NCBI GenBank assembly: GCA_035048815.1
Contig: JAUCBN010000017.1
Coordinates: 6,816,936 to 6,880,935 of the forward strand
Direction of reading: 5' to 3'
DNA length: 64,000 nt
DNA from: Abelmoschus esculentus
Lineage: Eukaryota; Streptophyta; Magnoliopsida; Malvales; Malvaceae
A program made the position numbers and the translations under genes. Within the stretch, counting starts at the first letter, position 1. Each line of letters starts with the position of its first letter. The notes beneath the pieces were generated by a model that ran no database searches, was not told the origin of the DNA, and was given only the letters and a program-made list of their open reading frames with translations. Shown here one piece after another: positions 43,245 through 54,074 of the stretch.

Positions 43245-43873
43245 GGCATAAATATAATTTTAACCCTTTACGTTTATGAATTTTATCATATTGGCCCTTA
43301 TCCTTTTTTTAGGATAAATTTAGCCCTTAATCTATATCTTTTTGACAAATATCTTATTTTTTAATTAGCATAAAGATTAGATAGTTAAAAATTAACGATA
43401 ATGATATGATATATATGATTAACATAATGATTATATAGTTAAAAATTAACGATAATGATATATCATATATATATGTAGAATTATATTTAAGATTTGAGAA
43501 TGTTTAGTATATTTTTATTTTAGATTTAATTAATTTTTAATATTTATTTGAATTTTAATTGTTTTATATTTTATGTTAAAATAAAATTATATTTTATATG
43601 TATATATTTATCATTATCGTAAAAAATTTAACGATAATGACATGTTATATATATGTAGAATGAAGCTAGATGTCATGTTATTTAAAATATATTATCACAT
43701 ATATATGACATGTCAGTATCGTTAAATTTTGAATGGTCTAATCATTATGTTGGTTAAAAAATAAGTTATTTATCAAAAAGACATATATTAAGGGTTAAAT
43801 TTATTCCCCAAAAAGAATAAGGGTCAGAATAATAAAAATTATAAACATTAAGGGTTAAAATTATCTTTATACT
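43245..43873. mobile_element. MULE-type foldback MITE with perfect 9-bp target duplication
   Basis: Flanked by TTGTTTTAA on both sides (43236-43244 and 43874-43882). The left end GGCATAAATATAATTTTAACCC and the inverse of the right end AGTATAAAGATAATTTTAACCC pair, and the arms continue to match imperfectly for about 150-200 bases. 629 bp, no coding sequence. It belongs to the same family as 36474-37674 and the end at 38283-38360. Confidence 0.8.
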
Positions 43874-43882
43874 TTGTTTTAA

Positions 43883-44599
43883 TTTAATGATACCTTTTAA
43901 TTCCTTTATGTTTAGATAACGTCCTAGAATTCTTATTTGGATCCTAATTCGATTCCTTGAATTTTTGTCATATGGATACATTGAAGAGCATCCACCTCCT
44001 TCCTCTCCAAAATCCAATTCAATCGAGCAAAAAAGAGTTATAATCAAGGAGCCTAGAGCTTCGAATTGTCAAGTTGAGTGTAGTTGTGTCCAAGAATTTA
44101 CTAGGCTTCATTCTTATTTTATTTGTTGATAATTTTGATACCTATTGTATTAGGCTCACTTAGAGCAAATAAGGTTTGGGCTACGAACTATGGGGGAGAA
44201 AATGATAGACTGTGTAAGGGATCTCCGGAGCTACGACTCAAGGCTAAGACCTAATTTTGATATGTTGGTGTATAGGGGAACCCGCATAGCCATTGCTTGT
44301 TATGTCTAAAGTATTGAGATTTTGATATATGATGCAAAACATGATTCATTGTTATGCATTCTTTTGACCCTAATGATGAGATTGTCATTTAAGCATCCCA
44401 AATGTTATATGCCCATGCATACATCGTTTGTATTGCTTAACTACCTCACTAGGTTAATTAAGCTTACCACGTTAGTATCTCATACATTTTCAAGGCCTTG
44501 AGGATTCCGAGCTACGATTGTGTCACGAAGGTATAAGTCACTTCCTTATACGCTACATGTATGTCACTCTTTGTTATAGACTCCTAGTAAGATGATATA
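43883..44599. repeat. Old gypsy LTR-like sequence
   Basis: 'cctcactaggttaattaagcttaccacgttag' near 44445 and 'gaggattccgagctacg' near 44500 follow the pattern seen in gypsy LTRs, but no termini are visible. It ends at the start of the Tekay element. Confidence 0.3.
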
Positions 44600-46872
44600 T
44601 GTAACCCCTAAAATTAACCTAATTTCTTAGGCTACAAGTTAGGGTTTACAAACAGAAATCTTGATTGGCAAGTTAGGGTTTTACCAAAAAATAAAATAAA
44701 TATTCGGATAAATTGTTGAATAAATGATAAATTAAAATAATAATAAAAATTAACATTTTAAAAATAGTGTTCAACTCATAAATTTATAAATAACAAACCT
44801 CACAGAAACCGATAAAAGTTTAATAACTGTATTACAGAAATATTGTTCAAATATGATAAATAATCCGGAATCCGAAAATGAATACATACTATAAATCAGA
44901 TACTGGAACAAGAACCTCCAAGTACCGTACCGAGTCTAGGTCTGTGATTTGAAACACAAATCTGAGAGGGTGTAAGCTAGGGAGCCTAGTGTGTCTCTAG
45001 AACAGATAACTGAATAACAGAACAGAATATGCAGAACAGACAGAGTATGCATGATATGCACCCATCTCCGAACACCTCAGAAGAGTTGGTCCCCAGACCA
45101 CTCTAACACCATCACACCAACAGAAGTGGTATCTCGACCCGAAGGTGGAGCCACTAAACAGAAGTGATAAAATCACTAACTTCCCCGTACACAGACAATA
45201 TCCCAGATGCCATGTTAAATGCAGATACAGAATCAGAATGCATGCCTTATATTCTAACAGGAGGCAAGCATGACAGAAATCAGAATTAGATATGATATAA
45301 CAGAATGATGCATGATCATACGGATAACAGAATCGAATATACAGAACAACAGAATTTACAGGCTGAACGGGAGAGAAAACACCTGTATCAGAAGACTCAA
45401 CGACGACCCTGACGTCTACTGGACTCGGCTCTACCACCGGGCTGAGCAGGAGTAGAGTCTACAATTTACAGAATTACGTTAGACATCCTACTATGCCACA
45501 TTACCGTAAAATAAACTAAATAGAAATTAACTATTACTCACGTGAAGGTCCCGAATGCGGATGTATTGGTCCTCGTACATGAGGAGGAGGAGGTAACTGC
45601 TCGGGGTCGGAATCCTCGTCACCTGAAGCAAACAGAAATTGATTCAGAACCTTTTTCAGATAATTTCCAAATAACTTATCGAACTTAAAACCCCCAAAAA
45701 CGACACTTCGGGTTCGAATTTCGAAAAACGGACAGTGCCATTAGATTCAAGACGTCGAAAAACATAAAGTGGGCCCGGGTCAAAAAAAAGTCAACTGCTG
45801 ACGTCAGCACTAGTCAACGTTGACGTCAGCAGTGATGTCAGCGATAAAGTTAGCAGTGACGTCAGCAATGATGTCAGCGATGATGTCAGCCGGGTCGAGA
45901 AATGGGTCAGAGATTGGGTCGGGTCGGGCGGTCGGGTCGGGTCGGGTCGGGTCGTGGTTCAGGTCGGGTCTGGGTTCAAGTCGGATGGGTCACGGTTCGG
46001 TCTGGGCCGGTCGGTTCGCGTCTGGGCCAGTTTTGACCGGTCGGCTGCTGGGCCGGACGGCTAGGCCGGTTTCTGGGTTTCTCTGCGCCGGTTCAGTCAT
46101 TGTTTGGATCCCAAGAAAATTCTGGGAATTTTCTAGATTTTCCGAGAAAATCTGGAAAATTTCCAGATTTTTCCCACCAACCAAACACGGTTTATTTCGA
46201 AATTAAAATCCCCTATTCGATTCGATTTAACTCCTTATTCGATCCAAAAACATTCTAAATAATTCCTTACTTAATTCGCACCAAACCCACATTTTAAAAC
46301 GAATCAAAACAATATTTTCTCACTATTTATTCGATCAAAACAGAAACCCTTTTATTTTCTGAACCGAAGCAAACACCCATGAATGCTTCGAACTAACACA
46401 TATACTTCCTTAATCGAATATATCATAACCGAAACTAATCATAGAACAATTTTTACGTATGCTAACTCGAACAAAAATGAAATTAGAAACCGAAATCTTA
46501 CCTTCAAGAGCCAAGGACGAAACTAGACCAAGACAAAATAATCGGCAGATCAACAGAGACAATGAGAGAAATTCAAACTATCCGAAACGAATGAAATTCA
46601 TTCTGATTTTAATCAAAGAATGAATCAAATCATTAACTCCCCCAATCAAACCTTCGGTTACCAGAGGAAGAAAACGTTACCTTATAAAAATGGTCCAATT
46701 ACGGGTTAAGGGCCTGAAGTTTTTGAAACTTCAGACTTTGACCCCTTCACTTTTTAATAATTCTCAAATTAGTCCCCAATTTCAGAAAATTTTAATCCTA
46801 AAATCTTAGGGTTCGATTAAGGATTTTGACTTTTTATTTGGGGATTTTGACTCGATTTTTTGGGTTATTACA
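44600..46872 (-). repeat. 3' LTR of the Tekay-type element
   Basis: 2273 bp, + strand TGTAACCCCTAAAA..GGGTTATTACA. Over the first 1.2 kb I count roughly 20 differences from the other LTR by eye. An open frame of 146 codons (44997-45437, - strand) gives the same peptide in both LTRs, but I see no family likeness and do not call a gene. Confidence 0.88.
45797..45895 (-). promoter_or_regulatory. Array of TGACGTCA / TGATGTCA motifs in the 3' LTR
   Basis: Three palindromic TGACGTCA sites and three TGATGTCA variants lie within about 100 bases, each in a 'agcagtgacgtcagca'-type unit. TGACG is the core bound by plant TGA-type bZIP factors and TGACGTCA is the CRE-like palindrome (established). A role in LTR transcription is inferred. 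Confidence 0.55.
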
Positions 46873-46887
46873 ACTCTCCCCCCTTAC
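46873..46887 (-). other. Polypurine tract of the Tekay-type element
   Basis: On the - strand GTAAGGGGGGAGAGT abuts the LTR start TGTAATAACCC. Confidence 0.8.
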
Positions 46888-48098
46888 AGAAAATTTCGTC
46901 CTCGAAATTTACCTGGATCAAAGGGATGCGGATACTGGGCTTTGATGACAGACCTGGGCTCCCACGTAGCCTCATCCAGACCTCGGTTACGCCAGAGAAC
47001 CTTAACCATCTTAATGGTTTTCCTCCGAAGAACTCTCTGGTCCTGATCAATGATCTCAACGGGTTCCTCCTCATAACACAGATTAGGCCGAATCTCAAAA
47101 TCCTCCACAGACAGAATATGAGATGGATCTTCTCGATAACGTCTTAGTATAGAAACATGGAACACATCATGAATTCGCCTGAGTTCAGGTGGTAACTCAA
47201 GCTGATAAGCTACAGGTCCGATGCGTCTGATAATCCGGTAGGGTCCAATATATCTGAGACTGAGCTTGCCCTTACGGCCAAATCGTAGTATCTTCCTCCA
47301 CAGAGATACTTTCAGGAAAACCTCGTCGCCAACCTCAAACTCAAGATCTTTACGCCTCAAATCAGCGTAAGATTTCTGTCTATCAAAAGCGGCTTTAAGC
47401 CGATCCCGAATCAATCTGACAGTCTCCTCAGCCTCATGTACAATATCTGGTCCCAGTAAACGGTGCTCTGTGGTTTGAGGGTGATAAGCAGTGTTGAAGT
47501 TCAGACGAGTACCCAGAGCAGTATGTAGGGATCCCCAGAACTTAGACGTGAATCTCGGATCCCGATCAGATATAATAGACAGAGGTACTCCATGTAGCCG
47601 GACAATCTCGGAGATATATAATCGGGCCAACCTACTCAGAGGATAGGTGGTCTTGACCGGAATGAAATTAGCAGATTTGGTCAATCGATCAACGATGACC
47701 CAGACAGAATCCTTCTTTGACGGAGTCAAAGGTAACCCACTAACAAAATCCATGGTCACCCGCTCCCATTTCCACTGGGGAATCTCGATATGCTGAAGTA
47801 GTCCAGATGGTCGCTGATGTTCTGCTTTGACTTTCTGGTAAGTCAAGCATTTGGATACAAAACTGACCACGTCTCACTTGAGACCTTTCTACCAGTACTT
47901 TTCTTGGAAATTCTTGTACATCTTGTCACCTCCAGGGTGCATAGAATACGGACTATCATGAGCCTCACGCAGAATGACCTGTTTCAGTTCAGAGTTCCTT
48001 AGAACACAAAGACGACCCCAGAAACACAGAACTCCATCCTGGTTCAGAGAAAAATCATGAGAAGTCCCCTCCTGAATTTCCGCAATGCGGTGAGCCAA
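46884..48098 (-). pseudogene. Tekay-type integrase with catalytic-core deletion
   Basis: Integrase inserts the element cDNA. From 48098: 'HDSPYSMHPGGDKMY' of the HHCC zinc domain, two stops near 47880-47890, then the core 'MDFVSGLP' (first Asp), 'VDRLTKSANFIPV', 'LHGVPLSIISDRDPRF' (second Asp) and 'NTAYHPQT'. The sequence then jumps to 'LLGPDIV' and 'RLIRDRLKAAFDRQKSYAD', missing about 70-80 codons that normally carry the catalytic Glu after Y-H-P-Q-T-D-G-Q. The jump keeps the frame. The C-terminal 'GPYRIIRRIGPVAYQLELP', 'HDVFHVSILRRY' and chromodomain-like 'ATWE' are intact to the stop at 46884. Inactive for integration. Confidence 0.9.
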
Positions 48099-48794
48099 AT
48101 ACGGATCATTAGGCTACTCAGCCTAAATCTCAGAAATCAGTGTAGAAACCACCCGAAGCTCTGCCAGTAAACTGCCATCCTCTAACAGACTTATCCGAGC
48201 AAACAGAGCTCTCATGTCAGAAATGGCGTTGCGACTCAGAGCATCCGCAACGACATTAGCCTTACCAGGATGATGCTCAATCTCACAATCATAGTCCTTC
48301 AGAAGCTCTAGCCAGCGCTATCTCAGATTAAGTTCCTTCTGGGTGAGAAGATACTTAAGACTCTTATGATCAATAAAAATATAACACTTCTCTCCATAGA
48401 GATAGTGTCTCCAGATTTTCAGAGCAAAGATCACTGCTGCCAACTCCAGATCGTGGGTAGGGTAGTTACACTCATGCAGTTTCAATTGTCGGGACGCATA
48501 AGCCACTACCTTCCCATCCTGCATCAGAACACAACCCAGACCAGTGTATGAGGCATCACTGTAAACAGTATAGGGTTTCCCCGACTCTGGCTGTATCAGA
48601 ACTGGTGCTTGGGTCAGAACGGACTCCAGTTTATCAAAACTCTATTGCTGAGCCTCAGACCAGATAAATGGAATATCCTTCCTCAGAAGTTTAGTTAAGG
48701 GAGCGGCTATGGAAGAAAAACCCTCCACAAATCTCCGATAATAACCCGCTAGTCCCAGAAAACTGCGGATCTCTGCTATATTCTTGGGCCGCTG
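48099..48794 (-). pseudogene. Tekay-type RNase H and linker with stops
   Basis: Reading on from RT: the family's 'FLGLAGYYRRFV' region (near 48740), then the RNase H 'VYSDAS' (first Asp), 'LMQDGKVVAYASRQLK', 'YPTHDLELAAVIFALK' (Glu), 'FIDHKSLKYL' (Asp). Stops interrupt at about 48798, 48643, 48318 and again near 48115, most at positions where the family has Trp or Gln. The frame is otherwise kept, so stops rather than indels are the main damage. Confidence 0.85.
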
Positions 48795-50103
48795 TCAACT
48801 CATAATAGCCTCGATCTTGTTCGGATCAACCTGAATACCCTTAGCTGATACCACGTGTCCCAGAAAAACAACCTCCGAGAGCCAAAATTCACATTTGCTG
48901 AACTTTGCATATAACTGTTTCTCCCTCAGAGTCTGTAGAACAATCCGAAGATGCTGCTCATGCTCATCCTCAGACTTGGAGTAGACTAGTATGTCATCAA
49001 TGAAAACCACTACGAACTGATCCAGATAGGGTCGAAACACCCTATTCATCATGTCCATGGATGCTGCAGGGGCATTCGTAAGGTCGAAGGGCATTACCAA
49101 AAACTCGTAGTGACCATAACGAGTTCTGAAAGCTGTCTTGGACACGTCAGAATCCTTACCTTGAGTTGGTAATAACCAGATCTCAGGTCTATCTTAGAGA
49201 AAACCGTAGCTCCTCGAAATTGATCGAACAGATCATCAATGCGGGGAAGGGGTACTTGTTCTTGACAGTCAACTTGTTCAGCTTCCGGTAATCAATACAT
49301 AAGCGCAGAGAGCCATCTTTCTTTTTAACGAACAGGACAGGGGCTCCCCATGGTGAAACACTGTGCTGTATGAAACCTCTATCCAGAAGTTCCTGTAGCT
49401 GAATTTTAAGCTCCTTGAGCTCTTTCGGAGCCATCCGATAAGGTGGCATAGATACTGGAGTGGTCCCACGGTATAACTCAATACCGAACTCCACCTCCTC
49501 ACGTTTAGGGGGTACACCCGGTAGCTCTTCCGGAAAAACATCTAGAAATTCGCAGACCACGCGGATCTTATCCATTCCAGAATCAGGTTGCCTCCGATCA
49601 AGGATGTAGGCAAGATAGGCTATACACCCCTTCTTGATCATCTTTTCATCTTTCATGGCTGAAATCAGATTGGACAGATAACCTCGGCGCTCACCGATGA
49701 GAGTTACCTCTCGGCCATCAGAAGTCCTCAGAATTGCCCTCTTACGCTCACAGTCCAGAGTAACTCGGTGAGCAGATAACCAGTCCATCCCCAGAATCAA
49801 GTCGAAGTCCACAAATGGTAACTTCATCAGATTAGCAGGAAAGATTTCCCCGTGAAGCTCAAGGGGACAATCTCTGTAAACTTTGGAAATCTCCATCTGG
49901 TGGCCTACAGGGCTAAAAACTGAAACGGAACTACCCGTATCCTCCTCTGAAATTTTCAGATACCCCGCTACAGAACTAGAGACATAGGAATGTATTGACC
50001 CATTATCTAATAGTGCGAAGAAGGGAATAGTATGTACAGAAAATGTACCAGCAATAACATCTGGCTCGTCTCGGTCCTCCTGTCTCCTCATAGCATATAC
50101 CAT
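48795..50103 (-). pseudogene. Tekay-type protease and reverse transcriptase
   Basis: From 50103: protease with 'FFALLDNGSIHSYVS' (family D-S-G-S; here D-N-G) and 'FDLILGMDWL', then 'VFPEELPGVPP' and RT 'PPYRMAPKELKELK', 'GFIQHSVSPWGAPVLFVKK' and 'LRLCIDYRKLN'. A frameshift at about 49220-49190 breaks the strand carrying the first catalytic Asp. RT resumes from 49145 with 'TAFRTRYGHYEFLVMPF', 'VVVFIDDILVYS' (FIDD catalytic pair intact) and 'GHVVSAKGIQVDP', ending at 48795. The protease active site change would also prevent processing, if it is real. Confidence 0.9.
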
Positions 50104-51402
50104 ACCATACTGAGATCCTCTCGATCTGGCAGCTCCTCTGAATTGACTGGGTCTGCCTCTACTATCGTACCAGATGCGGCGGGTCTACCCTGTCCTCTAC
50201 CCCCTGCTGGGGTCTAAACTGAAACCTGTGACTGGCCCGGAGCGTAGCCAGACTGTGGTGCCACTGGACAGTCTCTGAGACGGTAATCGAGGGAACCACA
50301 TCGGAAGCAGGCTCCACTCCGTATACGACACTCTTCGGGGTGCCATTTCTTACAGAAGGTACACTGAGGTACAGCTCGGGTACTAGTGGATCCAGCTCCA
50401 CTAACAGCAGGGACAGCTGATACTGCAGGTCTAGACCGTGTCAAACTCTGCGGCTCATACTCATCGCGGCCTCTCTTCCGGGACTGAAAACCTTGACTGT
50501 ACTGAGCAGATGAGGCAGGCTATCGTCTACCTCTATCCTAACCTTGGGATTCCATCTGAATCCTCAGAACCTCATTACGCTCGGCTGTCCTGGCACGCCG
50601 AGTGATCATCTTGTACTCCGTATCGTGATGTGTAGCCACTGCAATCTTCAGTGGTATTCGAAGTCCTTTCAGAAAGTGATCACACTTTTGCTTCTCGGTC
50701 GTCAAGATACCCGGGGCATACTGATGTAATCTCAGAAACTCAATCTCATAATCCTTGACAGACATATCATTCTGCTGTAGATTCAGGAAGTCTTCTCGGC
50801 ATTTAGCCAAATACTCTAGCCCCACATATCGGTCCTCGAAACTCTGTCTGAAGAACTCCCAGTTAATCCTCTCAGAAGCAGTAACCTTTTCTTCTGCCTC
50901 CCACCAGTTCAAGGCCTCTCCCTGTAGCAACGATATAGCTGCCCTCAATTTCCTGTTAGAGGGGTATTCCATCTCGACAAACAGACGCTGAAGTTTCTTC
51001 AGCCAGTACTCTGCATCAGCTGGGTCAGTACCGGTCTTGCCGTCAAACATAGTCATCCCAGCTGCTAGAAGTTCAGTAGATATGGGTTTCCTGGAACCCT
51101 CATTCTGTCGCAGAAATCTGAGTAACTCCCTTTGTACGGTCACTGAGTCCAAACCGACAGTCTCATGGTCCTCAAGCATATATGGTCCCTCACTCTGGAC
51201 CGGCTGATCAACCTCAGCTTGCTGAGCCTCGGGTTGTATCTCGGGCTGAGCCTCCTCTCCTAAGTTCTGTGTCAGACTCTAAGCCTGTGACGGGTCCACA
51301 GGAGGCGAAACATCATTGGAGGAGGCAACAGATCGACCTCAGCCACGGCCTTGGCCACGACCTCTACCGGTCGCTAAACGGGTACTTCGACGCGGTGGTA
51401 TG
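50104..51402 (-). pseudogene. Tekay-type gag with zinc knuckle
   Basis: The family start is expected at about 51402, where the codon is ATA rather than ATG, followed by a basic 'PPRRSTRLATGRGRG' tract, a stop, and acidic sequence with another stop. From the ATG at 51179: 'FLRQNEG', 'FDGKTGTDPADAEYWL', 'ALNWWEAEE', 'FEDRYV' and 'LHQYAP', a typical Retrotrans_gag domain, to a stop at 50538. After a gap, 50444-50214 has two zinc-knuckle-like clusters ('CTFCKKWHPEEC', 'CFRCGSLDYRLRDC'); the second is CxxC-x4-(Y for H)-x4-C, altered at the usual Gly/His positions. Cannot give full-length gag. Confidence 0.85.
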
Positions 51403-51582
51403 GTAGAATATCTACAGAAAGACAAACAGAATCCTATTAGAGTCGGTACTTGGAGTATTATTCAAAATAATTCAGAAATTTTCAAAATACGAGTTAAAAC
51501 AGAAATCCGGATTTTTCAAATAATTTACAAAACATTTTCAGATCAAAAATCATTTCGAACGTCACAGTCCATGGGTTTAACC

Positions 51583-51596
51583 GGGATCTGATACCA
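51583..51596 (-). other. Primer binding site of the Tekay-type element
   Basis: On the - strand TGGTATCAGATCCC, near-perfect to the initiator tRNA-Met site, separated from the LTR end by 'tttag'. Confidence 0.8.
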
Positions 51597-51601
51597 CTAA
51601 A

Positions 51602-53033
51602 TGTAAACCCCTAAAATTAACCTAATTTCTTAGGCTACAAGTTAAGGTTTACAAACAGAAATCTTGATTGGTAAGTTAGGGTTTTACCAAAAAATAAAAT
51701 AAATATTCGGATAAATTGTTGAATAAATGATAAATTAAAATAATAATAAAAATTAACATTTTAAAAATAGTGTTCAACTCATAAATTTATAAATAACAAA
51801 CCTCATAGAAACCGATAAAAGTTTAATAACTGTATTACAGAAATATTGTTCAAATATGATAAATAATCCGGAATCCGAAAATGAATACATACTATAAATC
51901 AGATACTGGAACAAGAACCTCCAAGTACCGTACCGAGTCTAGGTCTGTGATTTGAAACACAAATCTGAGAGGGTGTAAGCTAGGGAGCCTAGTGTGTCTC
52001 TAGAACAGATAACTGAATAACAGAACAGAATATGCAGAACAGACAGAGTATGCATGATATGCACCCATCTCCGAACACCTCAGAAGAGTTGGTCCCCAGA
52101 CCACTCTAACACCATCACACCAACAGAAGTGGTATCTCGACCCGAAGGTGGAGCCACTGAACAGAAGTGATAAAATCACTAACTTCCCCGTACACAGACA
52201 ATATCCCAGATGCCATGTTAAATGCAGATACAGAATCAGAATGCATGCCTTATATTCTAACAGGAGGCAAGCATGACAGAAATCAGAATTAGATATGATA
52301 TAACAGAATGATGCATGATCATACGGATAACAGAATCGAATATACAGAACAACAGAATTTACAGGCTGAACGGGAGAGAACACACCTGTATCAGAAGACT
52401 CAACGACGACCCTGACGTCTACTGGACTCGGCTCTACCACCGGGCTGAGCAGGAGTAGAGTCTACAATTTACAGAATTACGTTAGACATCCTACTATGCC
52501 ACATTACCGTAAAATAAACTAAACAGAAATTAACTATTACTCACGTGAAGGTCTCGAATGCGGATGTATTGGTCCTCGTACATGAGGAGGAGGAGGTAAC
52601 TGCTCGGGGTTGGAATCCTCGTCACCTGAAGCAAACAGAAATTGATTCAGAACCTTTTTCAGATAATCTCTAAATAACTTATCGAACTTAAAACCCCCAA
52701 AAACGACACTTCGGGTTCGAATTTCGAAAAAGGGACAGCGCCATTATATTCAGGACGTCGAAAAATATAAAGTGGACCCGGGTCAAAAAAGTCAACTGCT
52801 GACGTCAGCATTGGTCAACGCTGACGTCAGCAGTGACGTCATCAGTCAACACTGACGTCAGCAGATGATGTCAGCAGCTAACGTCAGCGATGACGTTAGT
52901 CGGGTCGAGAAATGGGTGGAGATCAGGTCGGGTCGCGGTCGGGTCGCAGTTCGGGTCGGATGGGTCACGGTTCAGTTGGGTGTGTATCGGTAGAGGTCTA
53001 CCCGTACCGGTACAGTTGGGTATGTATCGGTAC
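51602..53033 (-). repeat. 5' LTR of the Tekay-type element, truncated
   Basis: Matches 44600 onwards until about 52975. The last 60 bases hold two copies of 'cagttgggt(g/a)tgtatcggta', absent from the other LTR. The remaining about 850 bases of LTR are missing. Confidence 0.85.
52797..52895 (-). promoter_or_regulatory. Array of TGACGTCA motifs in the 5' LTR
   Basis: Four TGACGTCA palindromes plus TGATGTCA and TAACGTCA variants; unit number and spacing differ from the array in the 3' LTR. TTGAC/GTCAA (W-box-like) cores lie between units. Confidence 0.55.
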
Positions 53034-53606
53034 TGTAACACCCTAAACCTGGGATAGGAGAATAACACAATTGAATCAATTGATTGATTAACAATTGAGA
53101 TAAACAATTAAAAGATCGTAAGCTTTTAACAAGAAAATTCAATTTAATTTCACTAAATTAAGTCTTGCAAATAATTTAAGTATAAGATTAACATAAAATG
53201 AATGAATGAAATTAGTCAATTGAATTAAAATATCACATGTTAGATCAATCAACAAGGTTCAGAACTCAATTGAAACAAAGAATAAGTGTTAAGCTAATAC
53301 AAGGGTTTAATTGAAAGCAAAGTAAAGCAAGGAGGTTTGCATGTAATAAGAAACTATAATTTGCCACTTCTTGTAATTAAACCAAATAGTTTAACATGTG
53401 TCTTATAGCTGACCTCTTTATAGATTACTAAGCATAATTTTAATTAAAAAATTAAAAGAAAATAACATGCTGGTCAGCTAAACAATAATGGAAAAAAAGA
53501 GAAGACAAACTTCATCGTCTTCGTCCTTTCTAAGAAATTCTTAAAACCTTGAAGAATTAGAGAGAGGGCTTCAATTCTAGCGTAATTAACCAACAAAATA
53601 AGAGAA
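53034..53606 (+). repeat. Start of a gypsy-type LTR ('D')
   Basis: Begins TGTAACACCCTAAACCTGG, a common gypsy LTR start, exactly where the Tekay LTR stops. It is interrupted by the copia at 53612 and seems to continue at 58875. No LTR end, primer site or second copy is visible. Confidence 0.4.
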
Positions 53607-53611
53607 TTAGA

Positions 53612-54058
53612 TGTTGGATTAAAATTCAATAATAGTGGGCATATATGTATAATATGTATTGTTATTATAAAATTTAACACGTAATTAAGTGATCAATTTA
53701 TGTTACACGTGTTATAGGTATTAAATTATCATGGAATTAAAAGTGTAGATACCGTAAGGTGTATTTATAATTTGATGATGGACAAAGTTATAAATACTTA
53801 ATAGTTGGTTATTAAATCAACTATATAAATGGGTTATGGTCCCCAAGAATTAGGTCAACTTGCATATCTATTTTCCCCGTCTGAGAGTTGTGCCGCAAGA
53901 GAAAACCTAACTTCTTGGAAGATCAAACCCTCTGGAAAAACTCTATCAATTAATTCAGGTACGCTTCCGCATTCAGTTTATTTATTTTATTTTTCTTGAT
54001 CATTTGACATATAGATCTTGGTTTTATATTCGCATAGAATATTCTTTTAATTCTAACA
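53612..54058 (+). repeat. 5' LTR of the decayed copia
   Basis: 447 bp; contains 'gtgttataggtattaaatta' and 'tggtccccaagaattaggtc', shared with the 3' LTR. A 'ctatataaatggg' near 53820 is a plausible TATA box. Confidence 0.85.
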
Positions 54059-54059
54059 A

Positions 54060-54074
54060 GTGGCATCAGTGCCA
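54060..54074 (+). other. Copia primer binding site
   Basis: AGTGGCATCAGTGCC follows the LTR; it matches TGGTATCAGAGCC at most positions. Confidence 0.7.

Larger units (their letters stand above)
44600..53033 (-). mobile_element. Tekay/Del-type chromovirus gypsy element, inactive, right LTR truncated
   Basis: 3' LTR (44600-46872), polypurine tract, integrase, RNase H, RT, protease and gag in reverse order, primer site and 5' LTR (51602 onwards) follow the Ty3/gypsy order on the - strand. The integrase C-terminus 'DVFHVSILRRY', 'VEIIDQDQRVLRRKTI' and 'VLWRNRGLDEATWE' is the Tekay/Del form. The coding region has many stops, at least one frameshift and an in-frame deletion in integrase. The 5' LTR stops matching at about 52975 and another LTR starts at 53034, so the right flank duplication is not available. 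Confidence 0.88.

Noticed and set aside
44997..45437. A 146-codon open frame giving the same peptide in both Tekay LTRs, with the two base differences silent
   Set aside because: The LTRs are nearly identical, so two silent changes are weak evidence; the peptide has no recognisable family and many Cys/Tyr from a repetitive sequence. Treated as a chance frame.
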